A DNA stretch of 23,494 nt from UBA4644 sp964646225 (GCA_964646225.1 CAZYAD010000023.1:1-23494); one strand, 5' to 3'; positions 1-7,898 are shown, numbered from the stretch's first letter. Notes: generated from the letters alone by a model not told the origin. Program-made: numbers and translations.

Positions 1-59
1 TCGAACCCCCGACCTTTTGGTTCGTAGCCAAACACTCTATCCAGCTGAGCTAACGCCGC
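1..59 (-). tRNA. tRNA-Arg (anticodon ACG), 3' part cut off by window edge
   Basis: Read on the minus strand, the sequence begins with acceptor arm GCGGCGT, then TA, a D arm starting GCTCAGC, and an anticodon arm whose loop is CTACGAA, giving anticodon ACG (arginine, CGN codons after A34 to inosine editing). The T arm begins GGGGGTTCGA and runs off the window at base 1, so the 3' acceptor strand is not visible. A strong promoter lies just upstream. Confidence 0.93.
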
Positions 60-76
60 ATCTCTCGTGCCTTATT

Positions 77-105
77 AGGATAGCACTTTCCCGGCGTATT
101 GTCAA
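77..105 (-). promoter_or_regulatory. Sigma-A promoter of tRNA-Arg, with A/T-rich UP-like tract
   Basis: On the minus strand TTGACA (105-100) and TATCCT (82-77) are separated by exactly 17 bases and lie about 20 bases before the tRNA 5' end. Immediately upstream of the -35 box, about 106-150 is an almost pure A/T tract with phased A and T runs. This resembles the UP elements of stable-RNA promoters. Confidence 0.85.
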
Positions 106-181
106 GAGAAAAATCTGAAAAAATCGAAAAATTTTCTTTTTTAATTTTTTATCATTTTCCCCTCTGCCGCGCCCCCCGCCC

Positions 182-210
182 TTGTCCTGCTGTCCGATTT
201 ATGGTATGAT
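182..210 (+). promoter_or_regulatory. Sigma-A promoter upstream of the AI-2E family permease
   Basis: TTGTCC (182-187) and TATGAT (205-210) are spaced by 17 bases and sit 31 bases before the chosen ATG at 242. The promoter position argues against a start at the upstream ATG-like codon at 182. Confidence 0.65.
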
Positions 211-241
211 ATTCTCACTTGATGCAAGGGAGGTCTCCCCC

Positions 242-1330
242 ATGAAAAACACCCGCCTGCTGGCTCTTGTGATCCTGCTGATCACCGTCATCGCCGCCAT
301 CGCCCGCTTCTGGGATGTGGTGATGCTGTTTTTCCTGTCCGCCATCATCGCCTACCTGCTCAGCCCCATCGTCAAGCTGCTGACCCTCGGCGGCCGCGTG
401 CCCCGCGGCCTGGCCGTGGCCGTCACCGCCCTGGGCGTGGTGAGCCTGCTGGTGTGGCTGGCGGTGCTGTTCGTGCCCTTTGCCGTGACCCAGCTTTCCG
501 GCGTGGTCAATGACCTGATGGCTTACGCCGGCAGCTTTGAGGAGCTGCTGTCCGCGCTGGAGGATCAGCTGGCCGCCTGGCACCTGCCCCAGCCGGTGCT
601 GGATCTGGCCACCGACATCATGGGCCGCGCCGATGCCTACCTGTCCAAGTTCTTCAGCATCCTGCTGAACTGGCTGATGAACACCACCACCGGCCTGTTC
701 GATGTGATCGTGGTGGTAATCCTCATCGTGTATTTCATGCTGGACGGCGCAAAAATGATCCGCAACGGCATCAACGCCCTGCCGGCACGGGCCGCGGTGC
801 GGGTCGAGCGCGTCGTCACCGAGTCCAACCGCTACACCTGGAAATACCTTGGCACCCGTGTGCTGATCTCCCTGGGCATGGCGGTGGTCACCTACATCGG
901 CTTCCGCATCATTGGACTGAAATATTCCCTCCTGTTCGCCATTCTGGCCTTTGTGATGGATTTCATCCCCTACTTCGGCTCCATCATCGCCGGCGTGGTG
1001 GACAGCGTCTTCGCCCTCATTACCGGCGGCGTGGGGCTGGCGGTAAAGGTGCTGATCTTCGTGCTCATCGTCCAGCAGATCGAAGGCAATGTGGTGGCTC
1101 CCAAGCTCCAGGGCAAGTCGGTGGATCTCCACCCCATCTGGGTGATGTTTGCCCTGCTGGCCTGCAGCGAGCTGTGGGGCCCGGTGGGGATGCTGATCTC
1201 CACCCCGGTGGCCGCCGTGGTCAAGACCGCCCTTCGGGAGCTGTATTATTATATGATCGGCGACCAGAAAAGTGCCGTTGCGGACATGGTGCAGCCGGAG
1301 TCCCCCTCCGCCGACCCGCCGCAGCAGTGA
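242..1330 (+). CDS. AI-2E family transporter (UPF0118 permease)
   Basis: This 362-residue integral membrane protein belongs to the AI-2E transporter family (PF01594). The name comes from E. coli TqsA, but many members have other or unknown substrates. Hydrophobic segments lie at about residues 5-45, 55-85, 140-168 and 205-335, with a hydrophilic stretch at about 90-135. Two family-typical stretches are present: FIPYFGSIIAG (241-251), and QQIEGNVVAPKLQG (278-291) followed by LHP. The C-terminal tail is short and Pro/Ser-rich. The ATG at 242 is chosen because an AAGGGAGG ribosome site lies just before it and a promoter ends at 210; a longer frame from 182 would begin at the promoter. It probably opens the plus-strand run to 6168, although a separate promoter-like site exists before the next gene. 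The substrate cannot be told from sequence. Confidence 0.88.
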   Translation: MKNTRLLALVILLITVIAAIARFWDVVMLFFLSAIIAYLLSPIVKLLTLGGRVPRGLAVAVTALGVVSLLVWLAVLFVPFAVTQLSGVVNDLMAYAGSFEELLSALEDQLAAWHLPQPVLDLATDIMGRADAYLSKFFSILLNWLMNTTTGLFDVIVVVILIVYFMLDGAKMIRNGINALPARAAVRVERVVTESNRYTWKYLGTRVLISLGMAVVTYIGFRIIGLKYSLLFAILAFVMDFIPYFGSIIAGVVDSVFALITGGVGLAVKVLIFVLIVQQIEGNVVAPKLQGKSVDLHPIWVMFALLACSELWGPVGMLISTPVAAVVKTALRELYYYMIGDQKSAVADMVQPESPSADPPQQ

Positions 1331-1369
1331 TCCCGCAGCCCATTCCGTCCCCCCGACCCCCTTCCCCTG

Positions 1370-1399
1370 TCACAAATCCCCCGTCCCCCGCATACATTA
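1370..1399 (+). promoter_or_regulatory. Possible sporulation sigma (SigE/SigK-type) promoter
   Basis: TCACAAAT (1370-1377) is followed 13 bases later by CATACATTA (1391-1399). The second element fits both the SigE -10 consensus (CATACANT) and the SigK -10 consensus (CATANNNTA); an AC 17 bases before it fits the SigK -35. It lies 17 bases upstream of the GTG start at 1416, which leaves a very short leader. No sigma-A promoter is evident in this gap. Confidence 0.4.
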
Positions 1400-1415
1400 C
1401 CCATGAGGTGATGCT

Positions 1416-1943
1416 GTGCTCTGGGAAATCCTTTTGTTCTTTTGTCTGCTGGGGACGCTCCAGCACTTTCTGTTTCGCCCCCTTGGCCGGCCAAAAAGCC
1501 TGATGTGGCTGCTGCCTGTGAGCGAAAGCCCCTGGGAGCACTGCAAGCTGGCCTTCTGGCCGCTGGGCGGCGCCCTGGGGACAGCCGCCTGGCTGTTTTC
1601 CAGCCCCCTTCCGGCCTTTCTCACCGCCTGGGCGCTGGCCGCCGCCCACGCCTTTTGCACCATGCTGGGCATCTATTATGGCTACCGCGCCGCGCTGGGC
1701 GTCTCCCGCCCGGTGCTGTGGCTGGATATCGGCAATTATTTCGTCACCATGCTTTGCGCTTGGCGGCTGGGCCTGCGTGCCCTGTCCCATGCTGTCGGCT
1801 GGCCGGCGGGCCTCGTCTCCGGGCTGCTTCTGGCAGTCTGCGCCCTGCTGTTCGGCACAGCGGCGGCCCTGCCGCCGGAAAAATACCCCATGTTTCGGGA
1901 GGAAACCAAAAATGGCAGAGATCAGCGTACAGGAACTTCATAA
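1416..1943 (+). CDS. DUF6512-like integral membrane protein
   Basis: This 175-residue hydrophobic protein has about five membrane segments. Near the N-terminus is ESPWEHCKLAFWP (residues 37-49), close to the NES.WEH.KL signature I associate with DUF6512 proteins of Firmicutes; that family has no established function. The GTG start at 1416 is chosen because GAGGTG (1405-1410) lies five bases upstream; the ATG at 1411 is in another frame. The 3' end overlaps the ABC-F gene by 32 bases, so translation is probably coupled. A sporulation-like promoter precedes it. The family assignment rests on remembered motif resemblance. Confidence 0.7.
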   Translation: MLWEILLFFCLLGTLQHFLFRPLGRPKSLMWLLPVSESPWEHCKLAFWPLGGALGTAAWLFSSPLPAFLTAWALAAAHAFCTMLGIYYGYRAALGVSRPVLWLDIGNYFVTMLCAWRLGLRALSHAVGWPAGLVSGLLLAVCALLFGTAAALPPEKYPMFREETKNGRDQRTGTS

Positions 1944-3801
1944 ATACTTCGGCGAGCACCATGTGCTCCAGGGCATTTCCTTCGACCTTCAGGAGGGGGA
2001 GCGCGCCTCCATTGTTGGCCCCAACGGCAGCGGCAAGACTACCCTGCTGAAGATCCTCGCCGGACAGGAGGAGCCCGACGGCGGCGTGGTGTCCATCAAC
2101 CGCGGCTCCCGGCTGGGTCTGCTGGAGCAGCTGCCGGTGTACGACCCGGACATCACCGTCCGGGAGGTACTGTGGCAGGCCTTTTCCTATCTGGAGGGGC
2201 TTGGAGAGGAGATGCGCCGCATGGAGGCCCTGATGGCCGATGGTCAGGAGGTGGATCTGAACCGCTACAGCCGCCTCCAGACCGCCTTTGAGCTGGGCGG
2301 CGGCTACGACCTCCAGGTGGCCTATGACCGCATGACCGGCGGCCTCAAGATCGATGCCGCCATGCAGCAGCGCCCCTTCATGAGCCTGTCCGGCGGCGAA
2401 AAGACCCGGGTCAATCTGGCCCGGCTGATGCTATCCGGCACCGACCTGCTGCTGCTGGACGAGCCCACCAACCATCTGGACATGGACTCCATCGAGTGGC
2501 TGGAGAGCTACCTGAAAAGCTTCCGCGGCGCGGTGCTCATCGTCTCCCACGACCGCTATTTTCTGGACAATGTCACCAACCGCACCCTGGAGCTGCGTGA
2601 GGGGCAGATCATCAGCTGGCCGGGCAATTACACCTATTTTACTGAAAAGCGGGACGAGCTGGCCCGCCAGCTGGAGGCCGCCAAGCGCCGCCAGGACAAG
2701 GAGATCGCCCGTCTGGAAAAGGCGGTTGGCAACCTGCACCTGTGGGCCTTTATGGGCAACGACGCCCTGCACAAGCGGGCCTTTTCCATGCAGAAGCGCA
2801 TCGACCGGATGGAGCGCATCCAGACCATCCGCCGGGAGCGCAAGATGAAAAACCAGTTCAATCTGGCCGCCCAGTCCGGCGAGGATGTGTTTGCCATCGA
2901 AAACCTGTCGGTGGGCTACAGCACCCCGCTGGTGCGGGAGTTCACCTCCATGGTCTACCGCGGGGAGCGCATCGCCATTCTGGGTCCCAACGGCTGCGGA
3001 AAGACCACCCTGCTCACCACCCTGCTGCACCTGCTGCCGCCGCTGGTCGGCCGCATTTATGACGGCGTTGGCGTCCAGCCGGGCTACCTGCCCCAGAATG
3101 TCCACTTCGACCACCCGGAGCGCAATCTGGTGGACACCCTGCTGTTCGAGACCAACTGCTCCACCCAGGAGGCCCGGGACCGTCTGGCCGCCTTCAACTT
3201 CAAGGGGGAGGAGGTCTTCAAAACGGTGAGCGTCCTCTCCGGCGGCGAAAAGACCCGGCTGAAGCTGTGCCTGTTCATGTATCAGAAAATCAACACCCTC
3301 TTTCTGGACGAGCCCACCAACCATCTGGATATTCTCTCCCGGGAGTGGGTGGAGGACGCCATCGACGATTTCTCCGAGACCATGATCTTTGTCTCCCATG
3401 ACCGTTATTTCATCGACCGCTTCGCCACCCGCATCTGGCTGGTGGAGGACGGAAGAATCACCGACTTCGAGGGCGGCTATCAGGACTTCCGGGCTCACCG
3501 CCAGCGGATGGAGCAGGTGGAGGCCGCCCGCCGGGAGAAGGAAAAAAAGGCTGAAAAGGCTGTAAAAGCTGAAAAGTCCGGCGGCGACAGACCCAAAAGC
3601 GAAAACATCCGCCAACGGGAAAGCGAAAAAAAGCGCCGTGAACGTCAAAAGCAGATCGGCGCGCTGGAAAAGCAGCTGGAGCAGCTGGAGGCCGACATGG
3701 CCGCCTGTCCCGCCGAGGAATACCTCCGGCTGGACGAGCTGTTCCGGCAGAAGGAGCAGGCCGAGGAAGCCCTGCTGCTGCTGTATGAGGAGGAGGGCTG
3801 A
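1912..3801 (+). CDS. ABC-F family ATPase (ribosome-associated, two NBDs)
   Basis: This 629-residue soluble protein has two ABC ATPase domains and no membrane segment, the ABC-F plan of factors that act in the ribosomal E site. NBD1 has Walker A GPNGSGKT (36-43), signature LSGGE (159-163), Walker B LLLLDEP (179-185) and switch SHD (212-214). A charged linker runs from about 240 to 320. NBD2 has GPNGCGKT (358-365), LSGGE (442-446), LFLDEP (463-468) and SHD (495-497). A Lys/Glu-rich coiled-coil tail covers about 535-629, as in Uup/YdiF-type members. ATG 1912 is chosen for its GGGAGGA site eight bases upstream and because the domain starts directly after it; the open frame continues upstream but overlaps the preceding gene. 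Whether it gives antibiotic resistance or general translation quality control cannot be told. Confidence 0.93.
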   Translation: MAEISVQELHKYFGEHHVLQGISFDLQEGERASIVGPNGSGKTTLLKILAGQEEPDGGVVSINRGSRLGLLEQLPVYDPDITVREVLWQAFSYLEGLGEEMRRMEALMADGQEVDLNRYSRLQTAFELGGGYDLQVAYDRMTGGLKIDAAMQQRPFMSLSGGEKTRVNLARLMLSGTDLLLLDEPTNHLDMDSIEWLESYLKSFRGAVLIVSHDRYFLDNVTNRTLELREGQIISWPGNYTYFTEKRDELARQLEAAKRRQDKEIARLEKAVGNLHLWAFMGNDALHKRAFSMQKRIDRMERIQTIRRERKMKNQFNLAAQSGEDVFAIENLSVGYSTPLVREFTSMVYRGERIAILGPNGCGKTTLLTTLLHLLPPLVGRIYDGVGVQPGYLPQNVHFDHPERNLVDTLLFETNCSTQEARDRLAAFNFKGEEVFKTVSVLSGGEKTRLKLCLFMYQKINTLFLDEPTNHLDILSREWVEDAIDDFSETMIFVSHDRYFIDRFATRIWLVEDGRITDFEGGYQDFRAHRQRMEQVEAARREKEKKAEKAVKAEKSGGDRPKSENIRQRESEKKRRERQKQIGALEKQLEQLEADMAACPAEEYLRLDELFRQKEQAEEALLLLYEEEG

Positions 3802-3804
3802 GTC

Positions 3805-4806
3805 ATGCCGAAGGGTCAGAATCAAAAGGCCAAGCTGCTGCACCTTGCCCGCATCCTGAACGCCCAGACCGACCAGGAGCACCCCATGTCCCTGCACCGG
3901 ATGATGGAGCTGCTGGGAGCCCAGGGTGTGGAGGTGCGAGATCGCAAAAGCCTGTATGACGACCTGGAGACTCTGCGGGTCTGCGGGCTGGACATCGAGA
4001 TGACCCGCGAGGGCCGCCAGGTGGGCTATTATGTGGCCTCCCGCCCCTTTGAGCTGCCCGAGCTCAAGCTGCTGGTGGACGCCGTCCAGTCCTCCCGCTT
4101 CATCACCCGCAAAAAGACCGACCAGCTCATCGGCAAGCTGGAGGGCCTCACCTCGGTGCATCAGGGCCGCCGCCTCCAGCGGCAGGTCTATGTCACCGGC
4201 CGGGTCAAATCCATGAACGAGAGCATCTATTACACCGTAGACGCCCTGCACGAGGCCATCGACGGCAACCGGCGCATCCGGTTCCACTATTTCGAGTGGA
4301 TCCTTGGCCGCGGCCGGGAGCGGGTGGAAAAGCGTCTGCGGCGGGACGGCGGCTGGTACACCGTCAGCCCCCTTGCCCTGATCTGGGACAATGAAAACTA
4401 CTATCTGGTGGCCTTTGACGCCGACAGCCGGGAAAACCGCCACTACCGTGTGGACAAGATGCAGGATCTGGAGCTGCTGTCCCTCCCCCGCCAGATCCCG
4501 GAGACCCCCTTCGACCCGGCCATTTACGCCCGCAGCCTGTTCGGGATGTACCACGGCCCGGAGGAGACCGTCAAGCTGCGGTTTGAAAACAGCCTGATCG
4601 GCGTGGTGGCCGACCGCTTCGGGCGGGAGGTCTTTCTCTCCCCCGACGGCGACGGGCATTTTCTGGTCACCGCCCGGGTGTCGGTCTCTCCCCAGTTTCT
4701 GGCCTGGGTGTGTTCCTTCGGCCCCCGGGCGCAGCTGCTCCAGCCCCAGGCTGTGCGGCAGCAGTTTTTAGAATTTCTTCAGGAAACCGAGGCGCAATAC
4801 CTGTGA
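3805..4806 (+). CDS. WYL-domain transcriptional regulator (HTH-WYL-WCX)
   Basis: This 333-residue protein has an N-terminal winged-helix region (about 8-80) that includes the DRKSLYDDLETL segment (46-57), the recognition-helix area of DeoR/YafY-like regulators. A WYL domain follows at about 143-225, with WYTVSPLALIWDNENYYLVAFD-type core residues (W184, Y185, Y199, Y200) and a later HYRVDKM. A WCX-like C-terminal part spans about 255-330. WYL domains sense ligands, often nucleic acid or nucleotides, and this architecture is common in regulators of stress and defence genes. The start lies three bases after the ABC-F stop and uses a GGAGGAGGG site inside that gene's 3' end, so the two are co-translated. 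Its targets are unknown; no defence genes are nearby. Confidence 0.9.
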   Translation: MPKGQNQKAKLLHLARILNAQTDQEHPMSLHRMMELLGAQGVEVRDRKSLYDDLETLRVCGLDIEMTREGRQVGYYVASRPFELPELKLLVDAVQSSRFITRKKTDQLIGKLEGLTSVHQGRRLQRQVYVTGRVKSMNESIYYTVDALHEAIDGNRRIRFHYFEWILGRGRERVEKRLRRDGGWYTVSPLALIWDNENYYLVAFDADSRENRHYRVDKMQDLELLSLPRQIPETPFDPAIYARSLFGMYHGPEETVKLRFENSLIGVVADRFGREVFLSPDGDGHFLVTARVSVSPQFLAWVCSFGPRAQLLQPQAVRQQFLEFLQETEAQYL

Positions 4807-5462
4807 TAAAAGCCATTCTCTTTGACCTGGACGGCACCCTGGTCAACAGTATTTTCGATATCGCCGCCGCCATGAACCACGCGCTGGAAAGCCTCTCCCT
4901 GCCCACCTTTTCGGTAGAGCAGTATCACAAAATGGTGGGCAACGGCATGAAAAACCTCTGCCTCCGCGCACTGCCGGAGGACCGTCAGGCCCTCTGTCCG
5001 GAGCTTTTGCAGCGCTACAACGCCCGCTATCTGACCCACTGCTGCAACGAGACCCGGGTCTATGACGGCGTGCCGGAGCTGCTTTCATCGCTGAAGCAGG
5101 CCGGCCTGCGGCTGGCCCTCATCACCAACAAGCCCGCCCCGCAGACCTGCCGGGTGATGGAAGCCCTGCTGCCCGGCGCACCGCTGGATGTGGTATGGGG
5201 CCAGCAGCCCCCCTTTGCCGTCAAGCCCGACCCCGCCGTCTACCGCCATGTGTGCGCTCTGCTGGGGGTGACGCCGGAGGAGACGATCTACTGCGGCGAC
5301 AGCGATGTGGACATCCTCTTTGCCCACAATGCCGGCGCCCTGGGTCTGGGCTGCCTGTGGGGCTTCCGCGGGGAGGCCGAACTGCGGGCCGCCGGTGCCG
5401 ACCTTCTGGCCGAAGCCCCCGCCCGTATCCTGCCCCTTCTCCGCGCCGCCTCCCTCCTCTGA
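4803..5462 (+). CDS. HAD-superfamily hydrolase, phosphoglycolate phosphatase-like
   Basis: This 219-residue HAD phosphatase carries all four motifs: FDLDGT (nucleophile D8, acid D10), ITN (T108), the K141 of VKPDP, and YCGDSDVDI (D166 and D170). The cap domain at about 15-85 is the helical C1 type of the Gph/PGP group. Gph dephosphorylates 2-phosphoglycolate, but many HAD paralogues take other phosphoesters, so the substrate is open. The GTG start at 4803 overlaps the TGA of the WYL gene (4804-4806) and puts motif I at the usual distance from the N-terminus. Upstream in-frame ATGs (for example at 4710) would lie inside the WYL gene and add a Pro/Ala-rich leader foreign to the family. Confidence 0.87.
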   Translation: MIKAILFDLDGTLVNSIFDIAAAMNHALESLSLPTFSVEQYHKMVGNGMKNLCLRALPEDRQALCPELLQRYNARYLTHCCNETRVYDGVPELLSSLKQAGLRLALITNKPAPQTCRVMEALLPGAPLDVVWGQQPPFAVKPDPAVYRHVCALLGVTPEETIYCGDSDVDILFAHNAGALGLGCLWGFRGEAELRAAGADLLAEAPARILPLLRAASLL

Positions 5463-5508
5463 TCCGCCCGCTCCTTCTCCAAACTACGCCCCGAAAGGAA
5501 TCTCTCCC

Positions 5509-6168
5509 ATGATCGAGCTTTTGTATCAGGACGCCCACCTGCTGGTGTGCCGCAAGCCCGCCGGGCTGCTTTCGGAGGGCGACGGCCCCGACTGCCTCCC
5601 CGCCCTGCTGTCCGCCCAGTGCGGCGGCGGGATCTTCCCCGTCCACCGGCTGGATCGGGGCGCTTCGGGCCTGATGGTCTTTGCCCGCACGCCAAAGGCT
5701 GCCGCCGCTCTTTCCCGCGCCGTACAGGAAAAGCAGCTGCACAAGGAGTATTTTGCGCTGGTCTCTGGCGTCCCCTGCCCCGCCGCCGGAGAAATGACCG
5801 ATCTTCTGTTCAAGGACAGCAAAAAGGGCAAGGTCTTCGTAGTGCAGCGCCCCCGCAGGGGCGTGCGCGAGGCCCGTCTGACCTATGAGACGCTGGAGAC
5901 CCGGGGCGAGGGTGCATCGGCGGTGTCGCTGGTGCACATCCGGCTGGACACCGGCCGCACCCATCAGATCCGGGTGCAGTTTTCCTCCCGTGGGATGCCC
6001 CTTCTGGGGGACGGCAAATACGGCAGCCGGGTCAAGGGGCCGCTGGCCCTGTTTTCCTGCCGGCTGGCCTTTCCCCATCCCGGCACCGCCCGCCCACTGG
6101 ACTTTTCCCTCCCCCTTCCGCCCGACTGGCTCTCCCCGGGGCCGCCGGACTCCTCCGTCGAGGACTGA
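5509..6168 (+). CDS. RluA-family RNA pseudouridine synthase
   Basis: This 219-residue protein isomerises uridine to pseudouridine in rRNA or tRNA. The catalytic motif HRLDR is at 46-50 (nucleophile D49), and the later RLDTGRTHQIRVQF stretch is the RluA-family substrate-binding motif. LLGDGKYGS follows, also typical. There is no N-terminal S4 domain and the protein is short, matching the compact single-domain members. The ATG at 5509 has a GAAAGGAA site nine bases upstream and begins with MIELLYQDAHLLV, the normal family start; an in-frame extension upstream would overlap the HAD gene. It follows the HAD gene by 46 bases without a terminator. Its exact target base cannot be assigned. Confidence 0.92.
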   Translation: MIELLYQDAHLLVCRKPAGLLSEGDGPDCLPALLSAQCGGGIFPVHRLDRGASGLMVFARTPKAAAALSRAVQEKQLHKEYFALVSGVPCPAAGEMTDLLFKDSKKGKVFVVQRPRRGVREARLTYETLETRGEGASAVSLVHIRLDTGRTHQIRVQFSSRGMPLLGDGKYGSRVKGPLALFSCRLAFPHPGTARPLDFSLPLPPDWLSPGPPDSSVED

Positions 6169-6240
6169 CCGGGGGGAGAGACCGCTTTCTCATCCTTCGC
6201 ATTCTTCATCAGCATATTTGCTTCTTTTCTCTTTCTCCAC

Positions 6241-6522
6241 CCTGCTGTGCGTTCCTTTCCACCGGCGGAAAGGAACCAAAGACTGCCGGGCTCGCCACCC
6301 GCTGCTTCTGGTATGTGCTAACAAGGATTGTGATGCGCTATGTTTCGAAGCAGCTAAGACGGTAGTCCAGCCGTGGCATCCGCTGACGAAACCGATTGCC
6401 TGGTCTACTGGGCAGACCAGGGGTCCGGGGGCTTCCTGCACTTTCCTCGGCGGCCCCCGGCGGGTTTTGGTGACTTTTGCCCGGTCAAAAGTCACGCGGG
6501 GTTCGGGGCCGCCGGCCCCGCG
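6241..6522. repeat. Multi-hairpin noncoding element, likely a dispersed intergenic repeat
   Basis: The 521-base gap 6169-6689 contains no convincing gene. It holds five inverted repeats in a row: (1) GTTCCTTTCC at 6251-6260 with 6267-6276, loop ACCGGC; (2) 8 bp, 6399-6406 with 6414-6421; (3) CCGGGGGC at 6425-6432 with 6453-6460; (4) GTGACTTTTG at 6470-6479 with 6486-6495, loop CCCGGT; (5) CGCGGGG at 6495-6501 with 6516-6522, alternatively GGGGCC/GGCCCC. The outer hairpins 1 and 4 share a design: a 10-bp perfect stem and a 6-base loop containing CCGG. None is followed by a T run, so they are not simple terminators. I infer a dispersed repeat, mobile remnant or structured RNA; strand and true ends are unknown. 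The rest of the gap (6523-6616) shows only purine- and C-rich tracts. Confidence 0.6.
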
Positions 6523-6616
6523 TTTTCCGCAGGGCTGAAAAAGAAAAAGAAAGGAGCCGTGCGGACGGAGAACCGGCAAGCTTGCCCCCGTCCATCCTTC
6601 CATCATCCCCCTCCCC

Positions 6617-6645
6617 TTGCATCCGCCCCCGAAATCTGCTATCAT
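6617..6645 (+). promoter_or_regulatory. Sigma-A promoter of the MalY/PatB-type gene
   Basis: TTGCAT (6617-6622) and TATCAT (6640-6645) are 17 bases apart, 44 bases before the ATG at 6690. No riboswitch-like fold is evident between them and the gene. Confidence 0.65.
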
Positions 6646-6689
6646 AAGAACCAAATTCTACAAAACACATCACAAAGGACGGATTCACC

Positions 6690-7898
6690 ATGAAATACGA
6701 TTTCACCACCCTTCTGGATCGCCGCGGCAAGGACGCCATCGCCGTGGACAACATCGGCCCCACCGGCTGGGGCCCCGACGGCCCCAAGCCCGGCTTCGAC
6801 CCCATCCCCATGTGGGTGGCCGACATGAACTTCCCCGTTCTGCCTACCATCCAGCAGGCCATGGTGGAGCGCATCTCTCACCCCACCTTCGGCTACTTCA
6901 ACCCCCGTCAGGAGTATTTCGACGCCATCATCCGCTGGCAGTCCCGCCGCAACGGCGTCCAGGGCCTCCTGCCGGAGCACATCGGCTATGAAAACGGCGT
7001 GCTGGGCGGCGTGGTCACCGCGCTGAATGTCCTGTGCTCCCGCGGCGACAGGGTGCTGGTACACAAGCCCACCTACATCGGCTTCACCAACAGTCTGAAA
7101 AACAACGGCTACGACATCGTCCACTCCGACCTGGTGCAGGACGAAAACGGCGTCTGGCGCATGGACTTTGCCGACATGGAGAAAAAAATCGTGGAAAATC
7201 AGATCCACGCCGCCATCTTCTGCTCTCCCCACAACCCCACCGGCCGCGTCTGGGAGCGCTGGGAGATCGAGCAGGCCATGGAGCTTTACCGCAAACACGA
7301 TGTGATGGTGATCTCCGACGAGATCTGGAGCGACATCATCCGCCCCGGCAACCGGCATATCCCCACCCAGTCAGTGAGCGAGGACGCCCGGATGCGCACC
7401 GTGGCGATGTACGCCCCCTCCAAGACCTTCAATCTGGCCGGTCTGGTGGGCAGCTACCACATCATTTACAACAAGGCCCTGCGGGAGCGCCACGACAAGG
7501 AATCCTCCCTCTCCCACTACAACTCCATGAATCTGATGTCCATGTATGCCCTGCTGGGCGCCTATCAGGAGGAGGGCTACCAGTGGGCCGACGAGCTGAA
7601 CCAAACCATCGCCGGCAATGTGGACTTCGCCTGTGCTTTCATCGAAAAGCATCTGCCCGGCGTGTCGGTCTTCAAGCCCCAGGGCACCTATATGCTGTTC
7701 ATCGACTGCAAGGAGTGGCTGGAGGCCCATCACAAGACCCAGCCCCAGCTGCTGAAGGCCGGCTGGGATGTGGGTGTTGACTGGCAGGACGGCAGCGCCT
7801 TCCACGGCATGACCCACCTGCGTCTCAACCTGGCCCTGCCCCTCTCCCGGGTGCAGGAGGCCTTCTCCCGCATGGAGCGCTTTGTCTTTGCGGACTGA
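6690..7898 (+). CDS. MalY/PatB-family PLP enzyme (cystathionine beta-lyase-like aminotransferase)
   Basis: This 402-residue fold-type I PLP enzyme begins MKYDFTTLLDRRG and has MWVADMNFP (41-49), both typical of the MalY/PatB C-S lyase group. The PLP lysine is K245 in SKTFNLAGL; D210 (SDEIW) and N182 (HNPTGR) are the expected cofactor contacts, and an RLNLALP stretch near the C-terminus holds the carboxylate-binding arginine. Members cleave cystathionine or cysteine to pyruvate and ammonia, releasing homocysteine or sulfide; some also act as regulators or aminotransferases. The ATG at 6690 follows an AAAGGA site. The gene has its own promoter after the multi-hairpin gap, and no terminator separates it from the two-component genes downstream. 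Confidence 0.9.
   Translation: MKYDFTTLLDRRGKDAIAVDNIGPTGWGPDGPKPGFDPIPMWVADMNFPVLPTIQQAMVERISHPTFGYFNPRQEYFDAIIRWQSRRNGVQGLLPEHIGYENGVLGGVVTALNVLCSRGDRVLVHKPTYIGFTNSLKNNGYDIVHSDLVQDENGVWRMDFADMEKKIVENQIHAAIFCSPHNPTGRVWERWEIEQAMELYRKHDVMVISDEIWSDIIRPGNRHIPTQSVSEDARMRTVAMYAPSKTFNLAGLVGSYHIIYNKALRERHDKESSLSHYNSMNLMSMYALLGAYQEEGYQWADELNQTIAGNVDFACAFIEKHLPGVSVFKPQGTYMLFIDCKEWLEAHHKTQPQLLKAGWDVGVDWQDGSAFHGMTHLRLNLALPLSRVQEAFSRMERFVFAD

Noticed and set aside
215..1132. Long minus-strand open frame opposite the AI-2E permease
   Set aside because: His/Gln/Gly-rich composition, no ribosome site, and it is fully antisense to a recognisable membrane protein; long shadow frames are expected at this GC content.
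2431..4659. 742-codon minus-strand frame opposite the ABC-F and WYL genes
   Set aside because: It spans two genes with clear domains on the plus strand and has low-complexity Gly/Gln/Val/Leu content without any motif.
6169..6240. Terminator directly after the RluA gene
   Set aside because: No GC-rich hairpin followed by T residues is found; the first hairpin is at 6251 and is followed by CAAAGA.
5885..6693. Frames extending through the 6169-6689 gap on both strands
   Set aside because: They run through inverted repeats, start inside the RluA gene or lack ribosome sites; the peptides are of the kind that repeat elements produce by chance.
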